Assembly (NCBI GenBank): GCA_026014465.1
Contig: JAOZID010000010.1
Coordinates: 1,398,303 to 1,462,302, forward strand
DNA: 64,000 nucleotides
Source of the DNA: Candidatus Bathyarchaeota archaeon
GTDB taxonomy: Archaea; Thermoproteota; Bathyarchaeia; Bathyarchaeales; Bathycorpusculaceae
Direction of reading: 5' to 3'
The translations under genes were made by a program, and so were the position numbers. Below the pieces are notes generated by a model that saw nothing but the letters and a program-made list of their open reading frames with translations, was not told the origin of the DNA and ran no database searches. The first letter of the stretch is position 1; every line of letters starts with the position of its first letter. Below, one piece after another: positions 58,498-64,000 of the stretch.

Positions 58498-59310
58498 ATG
58501 TTGTTTGTAATCAAGATGGGTGGAAGCATACTCAAACAGGGCGCATCTGCTGATTTGGTCACCGACCTCAAAGAATTGTTGGGTGAGGGGCACAAGGTTG
58601 TTTTGGTTCACGGCGGCGGCGTTGAAGTTACTGAAATCGCGTCTAAGCTGGGTAAGGAGCAGCAGTTTATTGTGTCTCCTGATGGTTTTCGCAGCCGATA
58701 CACCGACAAAGAAACCATAGAAATCTACTCCATGGTCATGGCGGGCAAGCTCAACAAGCAAATTGTTTTGGCACTGCAAAGCCAAGGCATCAACGCAGTT
58801 GGACTCTCGGGGCTTGACGGCAAAATCTTGCAGGCGGAACGCAAAAAACGTCTCATAACCGTGGATGCCCGGGGACGCAAACGCGTCATAGACGGCGGCT
58901 ACACAGGCAAAATCCAGCAAGTGAACACGCAGCTACTCCAGCTTCTGCTAGAGCAAGGCTACACGCCCATAGTAACTCCCGTGGCGCTAAGCGAAGAATG
59001 CGAACCCCTAAACGTAGACGGCGACCGAACCGCCGCAACAGTCGCGGGCGCGCTTGGGGCTGATAAGCTGATTTTACTCACCGACGTAGAAGGCTTACTG
59101 CTCAACGGTGAATGCATAGGCAAAATCTGCGCCTTAGAAGTCAAGGAGGTTCTTGGCGGCATCGGAGCAGGCATGAGTACCAAAGTCCACGCAGCCCTAA
59201 AAGCTTTAGACAGCGGCGTAGACGAAGCCCTCATAACCGCAGGCGCAGGCAAATCCCCAATAACCCGAGCGTTAGCGCATGAAACAGGCACTGTGATTAC
59301 CCATGAATGA
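58498..59310 (+). CDS. lysZ: LysW-aminoadipate kinase LysZ (ArgB-like)
   Basis: 270 residues. An amino-acid kinase opening FVIKMGGSILKQG, then VLVHGGGVEVTEIASKL and SPDGFRSRYTDKETIE. The nucleotide side shows TAATVAGALGADKLILLTDV, and GIGAGMSTKVHAALKALDSG contacts the substrate. It phosphorylates the carrier-bound side-chain carboxylate. It starts 10 bases after lysY and overlaps lysJ by eight bases. Confidence 0.93.
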   Translation: MLFVIKMGGSILKQGASADLVTDLKELLGEGHKVVLVHGGGVEVTEIASKLGKEQQFIVSPDGFRSRYTDKETIEIYSMVMAGKLNKQIVLALQSQGINAVGLSGLDGKILQAERKKRLITVDARGRKRVIDGGYTGKIQQVNTQLLQLLLEQGYTPIVTPVALSEECEPLNVDGDRTAATVAGALGADKLILLTDVEGLLLNGECIGKICALEVKEVLGGIGAGMSTKVHAALKALDSGVDEALITAGAGKSPITRALAHETGTVITHE

Positions 59311-60517
59311 GCAGCAAATAATTGATTTGGAAAACCAGTTGATGGCGAACGTTTTTGGAAAACGTCCCATAGCCATAGCCAAAGGCGAGGGTGCCCTGCT
59401 TTGGGATGTTAACGGCAAAGAATACATTGACTGTATGAGTAGCTACGGCGTAGCCCTTCTGGGTCATTGCCACCCCAAAGTCGTTGAGGCGGTTTGTGAG
59501 CAAGCAAAAACCCTGATTTCTTGCCACGGCAGCCTCTACAACCAAAAACGAACCGCGTTCCTACAAAAACTAACCAGCATGACCCCCAAAGGGCTCAATA
59601 AGGCTTTTCTCTCCAACAGCGGAGCCGAAGCCGTCGAATGCGCCCTAAAACTCGCCCGCAAACACACAGGCAAACCCGAAATCATCGCCTTCATGGGAGC
59701 CTACCACGGCAAAACCTTCGGAGCCCTCTCAGCTACATGGGACAAAAAATACCGCCAACCCTTCATGCCCCTAGTACCCGACATCAACCACGTGCCACCC
59801 GACAACCTTGAAAAACTTGAAGCCGCCATATCCGACAAAACCGCTGCAGTGCTTGTCGAACCTATACGTGGCGAAGGCGGAGTTCGAGTGCCTCCCGCAG
59901 GTTTCTTGCAGGGGCTGCGCAAGCTGTGCGACGAAAAAGGCGTTTTGCTGATGTTTGATGAAGTGCAAACCAGCTTTGGACGAACAGGCAAACTGTTTGG
60001 GTGCCAACACTGGGATGTTACTCCTGACGTTATGTGCCTTGCCAAACCCTTCGCAGGCGGCTTACCCATAGGCATAACCGTCGCCAAAGAAAACATCATG
60101 TCCTCCTTCAAAATCGGCGAGCATTCAACAACGTTTAGCGGAAGCCCCCTTGTCTGCGCTGCAGGCTGCGCCGCCATAGATGCCCTGCTTGAGGAGAACC
60201 TAACTGAACAAGCCCAAAAGAAAGGCGAATACTTCAAAGAGCGCCTTGAAGAGTTGCAGGGCAAATACTCGATAGTTAAGGAAGTGCGCGGCAAAGGCCT
60301 AATGCTGGGTATGGAGCTGCGCTTTGAAGTCATAAACGTCCTACTCAAATCCGCGCAAAAAGGCGTGCTCCTCTTAGACGCAGGACGCAACGTGCTACGC
60401 TTCCTACCGCCCCTAGTAATTACCACCGAGCAACTTGACAAAGCCATAGCCGTGCTTGACGCGGTTTTGGAGGAAGAACAAAATGCAAGAACAAACAGCA
60501 GTACGGTTCCTAACTAA
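59303..60517 (+). CDS. lysJ: LysW-aminoadipate semialdehyde aminotransferase LysJ (ArgD-like)
   Basis: 404 residues, class III PLP aminotransferase. Motifs: GVALLGHCHPKVVEAVCEQA, SNSGAEAVECALKLARKHTG (residues 105-124), LLMFDEVQTSFGRTGKLFG with the PLP Asp, and LAKPFAGGLPIGITV with the Schiff-base Lys. Glutamate donates the amino group, giving LysW-lysine. It overlaps lysZ by eight bases and lysK by 35 bases. Confidence 0.93.
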   Translation: MNEQQIIDLENQLMANVFGKRPIAIAKGEGALLWDVNGKEYIDCMSSYGVALLGHCHPKVVEAVCEQAKTLISCHGSLYNQKRTAFLQKLTSMTPKGLNKAFLSNSGAEAVECALKLARKHTGKPEIIAFMGAYHGKTFGALSATWDKKYRQPFMPLVPDINHVPPDNLEKLEAAISDKTAAVLVEPIRGEGGVRVPPAGFLQGLRKLCDEKGVLLMFDEVQTSFGRTGKLFGCQHWDVTPDVMCLAKPFAGGLPIGITVAKENIMSSFKIGEHSTTFSGSPLVCAAGCAAIDALLEENLTEQAQKKGEYFKERLEELQGKYSIVKEVRGKGLMLGMELRFEVINVLLKSAQKGVLLLDAGRNVLRFLPPLVITTEQLDKAIAVLDAVLEEEQNARTNSSTVPN

Positions 60518-61616
60518 CCTGCTAGGCATCTACAGTCCCTCAGGCAACGAAGAAGAAATCGCGCTTTTCATAGCCAAAAAAATGAGTCAATTCGGCTTTC
60601 AAGTCGGCGTAGACACAGTAGGCAACGTCATAGGCGTTGTAGGCGAAGGCGAACCCGTGATTTTGCTGTGTGGGCACATGGACACGGTTGCGGGTTACTT
60701 GCCGCTGCGCGTGGAAGAAGGCAAAATCTATGCTCGCGGCGCCGTGGACGCAAAAGGTCCCCTAGCCTCTATGATTGTGGCTGCTGCTGAAGCCGCTAAA
60801 GACCCCGAATTTGAAGGAAGAGTCTTAGTTGCAAGCGTCATAGAAGAAGAAGCCACCAGCCGCGGTATACGCCACCTCATACACGAAGGCATAGAAGCCG
60901 ACTACGCAATCTTTGGAGAACCCAGCGGCGTAGAAAACGTCACCATCGGCTACAAAGGACAAATCCAACTCAAAATCATCTGCAAAACCCTGCCCGGGCA
61001 CTCTTCATCACCGTGGCTATACCAAAACGCCCTAGACGAAGCATACAAGCTGTGGACTCAGATAAACAGCAGCTACAAAGAAAAAGAAAACCCCGACAGC
61101 CACTTCTACTCAGTAACCGCCTGCCTAACCAAGCTCAGCGGAGGAAACGCAACCTCAGTTATCCCCTTTGAAGCGGAGATGTTCATCGACATACGCGTAC
61201 CGCCACCCCTAACCACCACAGAGGTTTTTGAGCAGACCCAAAAAATCATCAACCAATACCAAAACACTCACCCGCAAGTCGCCATAAAAGCTTCCGTGCA
61301 AGATACCGTGGAGCCATTTGAAATTCATAAAGCCAACCCCTTAGTGCATACTCTGGCGTCTTCTATACGTCAAGCCACAGGTAAACCCGCCACGCTACTG
61401 CGCAAAACAGGAACAGGCGACATGAACATTTTAGGACTTACCATGAATTTGCCCATCGTAACCTACGGACCAGGCGACTCGCACCTTGACCACACCGTAG
61501 ACGAGCACATCGACATCAAAGACTACCTAGACGCCATACAAATCTACAAACAAACCATACTCAAACTAGCAAAACTCTACAAAAGAAACAAGGAAAACGG
61601 CGAAGATAAAAAGTAA
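60483..61616 (+). CDS. lysK: LysW-lysine hydrolase LysK
   Basis: 377 residues from ATG 60483, which has GGAGGAAG before it; an upstream start inside lysJ is unlikely. It is an M20-type zinc hydrolase: LLCGHMDTVAGYLPL (ligand His, Asp), ARGAVDAKGPLASM, VASVIEEEATSRG with the catalytic Glu pair and FGEPSGV, and C-terminal GPGDSHLDHTVDEH. It releases free lysine (and perhaps ornithine) from LysW. It ends four bases before the convergent aspartate kinase gene. Confidence 0.92.
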   Translation: MQEQTAVRFLTNLLGIYSPSGNEEEIALFIAKKMSQFGFQVGVDTVGNVIGVVGEGEPVILLCGHMDTVAGYLPLRVEEGKIYARGAVDAKGPLASMIVAAAEAAKDPEFEGRVLVASVIEEEATSRGIRHLIHEGIEADYAIFGEPSGVENVTIGYKGQIQLKIICKTLPGHSSSPWLYQNALDEAYKLWTQINSSYKEKENPDSHFYSVTACLTKLSGGNATSVIPFEAEMFIDIRVPPPLTTTEVFEQTQKIINQYQNTHPQVAIKASVQDTVEPFEIHKANPLVHTLASSIRQATGKPATLLRKTGTGDMNILGLTMNLPIVTYGPGDSHLDHTVDEHIDIKDYLDAIQIYKQTILKLAKLYKRNKENGEDKK

Positions 61617-61619
61617 CGG

Positions 61620-63029
61620 CTAGATTTTGTCTAGCTCGAATTCTTTGTGGATGGCTTTGACGACGGCTTCTCCGTCTTTTTCTTTGACTACAAAGCTGAT
61701 GTTAAGCTCTGAGCTGCCCTGCGCTATCATGCGAATATTGATGCCCGCTTGGGCTACGACAGCAAAGATTTTTGAGGCAACGCCTAATGTGCCTTTCATG
61801 TTTGCGCCCATGACTGCGACTACGGCTACGTCGTCTTCGGCGGTGACTTCGTTTATGGTGCTTCTGCCAAGCAACGCTATCTCCAACGTACTAAGTGCCC
61901 TGCCAACGAGGCTTCGGCGCATAACCATCGAAATATTCGCTTCGGAGACGGCGGTTGAGACCATCATGATGTTTATGCCGTTTTTGCCTAGAATTTCGAA
62001 GACTTTTGCGTAGCTGCCTGGAGCGCCGACCATGCCTGCGCCATTAACATTAACCATCGCGACGTCCTTGATGAGCGCGACAGCTTTGACTGCTCCTGTG
62101 ATTTTGGAGCCGTTCATGTCGGTGATGAGGGTGCCTTGGTTGTTTGGGTGAGCGGTGTTTCTAATCCTCACGGGGATTTTGGCTTCGATAATGGGTTCTA
62201 AGGCTCGGGGGTGCATGGCTTTGGCGCCAAAAATCGCCATTTCCGCGGCTTCCTGATATGAGAGTTTGGGGAGGGTTTTGGCTTGGGGCACAATTTTGGG
62301 GTCGGTGGTCATGATGCCGTCTACGTCAGTCCATATCCAGACCTCAGCAGCGCATAAGGCGACACCGATGATGGTTGCGGTGTAGTCTGAGCCGCCTCTG
62401 CCGATGGTTGTGACTATGCCGTCTTGGGTTGCGGCGATGTAGCCTGTGACTACGGGGACGATGTTTTGTTTGAGTAGGGGTTCGAGGCGTTCTTTGAGTT
62501 GATGTGTGGTGACGTTGAGCAGAGGGCTGGCTTCTCCAAAGTTTGCGTCTGTTACTATGCCTGCGTCTTTGCCTGTGAACCACTGCGTTTTAACTTGCAA
62601 ATCCTTTAGGGCGCCGCAGACGATGGGGGCGCAGAGGCGTTCACCAAAGGAGACGATGAAGTCTTTGGATTTGGCTGTTAATTCGCCTACGTAGCTTACG
62701 CCGATGAGGACTTTTTCGAGTTCGGCGACTGCGGTTTTGGTTGTTTGTTCGGCTTCTTTTTGCAGCGATTTGTCGGTTATGGCGCCTTGTATGGCTTTGA
62801 CGTGCTCATGTACAAGCTGCTTGGTAAACTGCTTAATCTCCTGCTCAGATGCCTTCTTAGCCTGCTCTGCAACGTCCAAAAGCTGATTAGTCACGCCTCC
62901 AATAGCCGAAACCACCACAACAACACGGTTCTCTTTAGCATTTGATTTGACTAACTCAGCAACGTGACGTATACTCTTGCCTGACCCAACGCTGGTTCCG
63001 CCAAACTTCATAACTACAGTTTTAGCCAT
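61620..63029 (-). CDS. Aspartate kinase
   Basis: 469 residues. The catalytic domain has VVMKFGGTSVGSGKSIRHVA at residues 5-24, SFGERLCAPIV and GRGGSDYTATIIGVAL, and WTDVDGIMTTDPKIV. Two ACT domains follow (VNGAGMVGAPGSYAKVFEIL from about 330, GVASKIFAVVAQAGINIRMI from about 410), which give feedback control by threonine or lysine. It starts the aspartate family, used here for threonine and methionine since lysine seems to come from LysW. Its 5' end lies 26 bases after the homoserine dehydrogenase stop. Confidence 0.95.
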   Translation of the reverse strand: MAKTVVMKFGGTSVGSGKSIRHVAELVKSNAKENRVVVVVSAIGGVTNQLLDVAEQAKKASEQEIKQFTKQLVHEHVKAIQGAITDKSLQKEAEQTTKTAVAELEKVLIGVSYVGELTAKSKDFIVSFGERLCAPIVCGALKDLQVKTQWFTGKDAGIVTDANFGEASPLLNVTTHQLKERLEPLLKQNIVPVVTGYIAATQDGIVTTIGRGGSDYTATIIGVALCAAEVWIWTDVDGIMTTDPKIVPQAKTLPKLSYQEAAEMAIFGAKAMHPRALEPIIEAKIPVRIRNTAHPNNQGTLITDMNGSKITGAVKAVALIKDVAMVNVNGAGMVGAPGSYAKVFEILGKNGINIMMVSTAVSEANISMVMRRSLVGRALSTLEIALLGRSTINEVTAEDDVAVVAVMGANMKGTLGVASKIFAVVAQAGINIRMIAQGSSELNISFVVKEKDGEAVVKAIHKEFELDKI

Positions 63030-63055
63030 CTCGATTTTCTCTCCAAGCTCTCTTT

Positions 63056-64000
63056 TTATTGTTTGGTGAGTAGTTGCTGTGCTAGACTACGTCTTATGTC
63101 TAATAAGTCTCTTAAAACTGCACTGGCAGTTTCCATGCCGCCCGCGCCCCTGCCTACTATGGTTTCTTCGCCTGCAAATTCCGAGGCAAACGTGACCGCG
63201 TTTAGGACGCCGCTAACGCACAGCGGATTGCGTTTGGAAACCTCAGTTGGTTCAACCTTGGCGTCCCCGTTAACTGCGCCTACGAGTTTGATAATGTTGC
63301 CCCTCTTCGTGGCAGCTTCCTGCTCCTTAGGCTTGACATCTCGGATTCCCTTCACTTTGACGTCTTTGAGCGTGATTTTGCGTTTCATTATCCAGTTAGC
63401 CAATATGACAACTTTGCAGGCAGTATCCAAACCCTCTACATCCATGGTTGGGTCAGTCTCCGCGTAACCCAGCTTCTGAGCATTCGCCAACGCCTCCTCA
63501 AACGTGGTCTGGTTTTCCGCCATCTCAGTTAGGATGTAGTTGGTGGTTCCGTTAAGTATGCCCTGTATGCCTAAGATTTTGTCACCTACTAAGCATTTTT
63601 TGGCAAAGTCCAAAACTGGGGTGCCTCCGCCTACGGTGCCGCTGAATTTGAGGAAGACGTTGTTGTGGTCGGCAAGCTCTGTTAATGCGGTAAAGGCGAG
63701 AGCGAGGGGACCTTTGTTGGTGGTGACGACGTGTTTGCCTGTTTTGAATGCTTTGGTTATGTAGGACAAGCCTGGTTCACCGTCTTTGACGTTTGTAGAG
63801 GTAGCTTCCACCATGACCTCAGCCTCCACTGACTCAATAACCTCCAACGGCGACATGTTGTGATGACCCGCAGCCGAGTCAAACGAGACTGAGCCCTTGC
63901 TTTTCTTCAATGTGAGCATCCGCTCCAAATCCAAACCCTTAGCATCCACTGCAGCGCCGCCCTTATCCACGATAGCAACGATGCGGGGGTTAAATCCGTA
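63056..64000 (-). CDS. Homoserine dehydrogenase (partial, N-terminus outside window)
   Basis: The frame stays open to the right edge of the window (the visible part begins YGFNPRIVAIVDKGG), so the N-terminal nucleotide-binding segment is missing. Visible motifs: TSTNVKDGEPGLSYITKAF, TTNKGPLALAF, KFSGTVGGGTPVLDFAKK, ILNGTTNYILTEM (substrate), EGLDTACKVVILANWIM and GRGAGGMETASAVL. It reduces aspartate semialdehyde to homoserine. It is co-oriented and probably co-transcribed with aspartate kinase downstream. Confidence 0.93.
   Translation of the reverse strand, partial: YGFNPRIVAIVDKGGAAVDAKGLDLERMLTLKKSKGSVSFDSAAGHHNMSPLEVIESVEAEVMVEATSTNVKDGEPGLSYITKAFKTGKHVVTTNKGPLALAFTALTELADHNNVFLKFSGTVGGGTPVLDFAKKCLVGDKILGIQGILNGTTNYILTEMAENQTTFEEALANAQKLGYAETDPTMDVEGLDTACKVVILANWIMKRKITLKDVKVKGIRDVKPKEQEAATKRGNIIKLVGAVNGDAKVEPTEVSKRNPLCVSGVLNAVTFASEFAGEETIVGRGAGGMETASAVLRDLLDIRRSLAQQLLTKQ

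Noticed and set aside
1-64000. CRISPR array, rRNA genes, insertion sequences or integrase
   Set aside because: No regularly spaced repeats, rRNA-like sequence, transposase or integrase motifs were found in the window.

Overview
The window is archaeal, and the gene content fits best with a Bathyarchaeia-like member of the Thermoproteota; this placement is inferred from gene families, not measured. Archaeal markers are a three-OB-fold RPA, LysW-dependent lysine biosynthesis beside a LysM-type Lrp regulator, a MinD/Mrp-type HypB partner of HypA, DUF131 membrane proteins, a single-domain parvulin, TATA-box promoters, and an elongator tRNA-Met with an intron. Class II ribonucleotide reductase, NfnAB, hydrogenase maturation genes and oxygen-detoxification proteins indicate an anaerobe. 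Most of the window has ordinary codon use; two genes (about 9.16-10.73 kb and 25.94-27.24 kb) are clearly AT-richer and look acquired.

Layout. 0-3.2 kb: EhaR-like HAD protein (cut by the window edge), purD, purF. 3.4-4.8 kb: hypA and its ATPase partner. 4.9-8.7 kb: parvulin, then a copper circuit of a PadR regulator with a TRASH-like metal site and a CopA ATPase ending in a YHS domain that has its own Shine-Dalgarno and start codon. 9.1-10.7 kb: AT-rich GHKL ATPase with a HEPN-like C-terminus. 10.8-16.2 kb: flavodiiron protein, cobalamin adenosyltransferase with B12-dependent ribonucleotide reductase, B12-binding radical SAM protein. 16.3-27.2 kb: winged-helix/VIT-like transporter, surface proteins, HtrA, a Cys-containing regulator, ferritin-like protein, flavodoxin, thioredoxin reductase, and an AT-rich AlbA_2 (Schlafen-type) protein. 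27.6-31.0 kb: a ferredoxin-MvhD-ferredoxin-MvhD protein in an operon with NfnA and NfnB. 31-38 kb: acyl-CoA synthetase, methyltransferase, hypF-hypC-hypD, an M48-like protease, tRNA-Thr. 38.2-42.6 kb: FecCD/BtuCDF-type ABC system whose binding protein carries a dockerin, with a methyltransferase gene inside the operon. 42.8-53 kb: a large PQQ-type surface protein, Hsp20, SWIM protein, DUF131 pair, RPA, isopropylmalate/homoisocitrate-type dehydrogenase, PAS kinase, phosphoesterase, IMPase/FBPase, intron-containing tRNA-Met. 53-64 kb: rpiA, a coiled-coil membrane protein, an ASCH protein, lysM-like regulator, lysW-lysX-lysY-lysZ-lysJ-lysK, aspartate kinase, homoserine dehydrogenase (cut by the window edge).

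How it fits together. The corrinoid genes (adenosyltransferase, class II RNR, B12 radical SAM, BtuCDF-like importer) suggest B12-dependent metabolism. hypA/F/C/D, the MvhD-containing protein and NfnAB suggest hydrogenase-linked electron bifurcation. The lys cluster with a homoisocitrate-type dehydrogenase supports lysine synthesis through alpha-aminoadipate, leaving aspartate kinase and homoserine dehydrogenase for threonine and methionine.

The points most worth a second look are: the GHKL-HEPN gene; the MvhD/Nfn operon; a tRNA-Met intron that must lie at the unusual position 45/46; two genes (purF, nfnA) whose conserved N-termini lie upstream of any ATG, GTG or TTG; and the nested YHS gene inside copA. 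No CRISPR array, insertion sequence or rRNA was seen.
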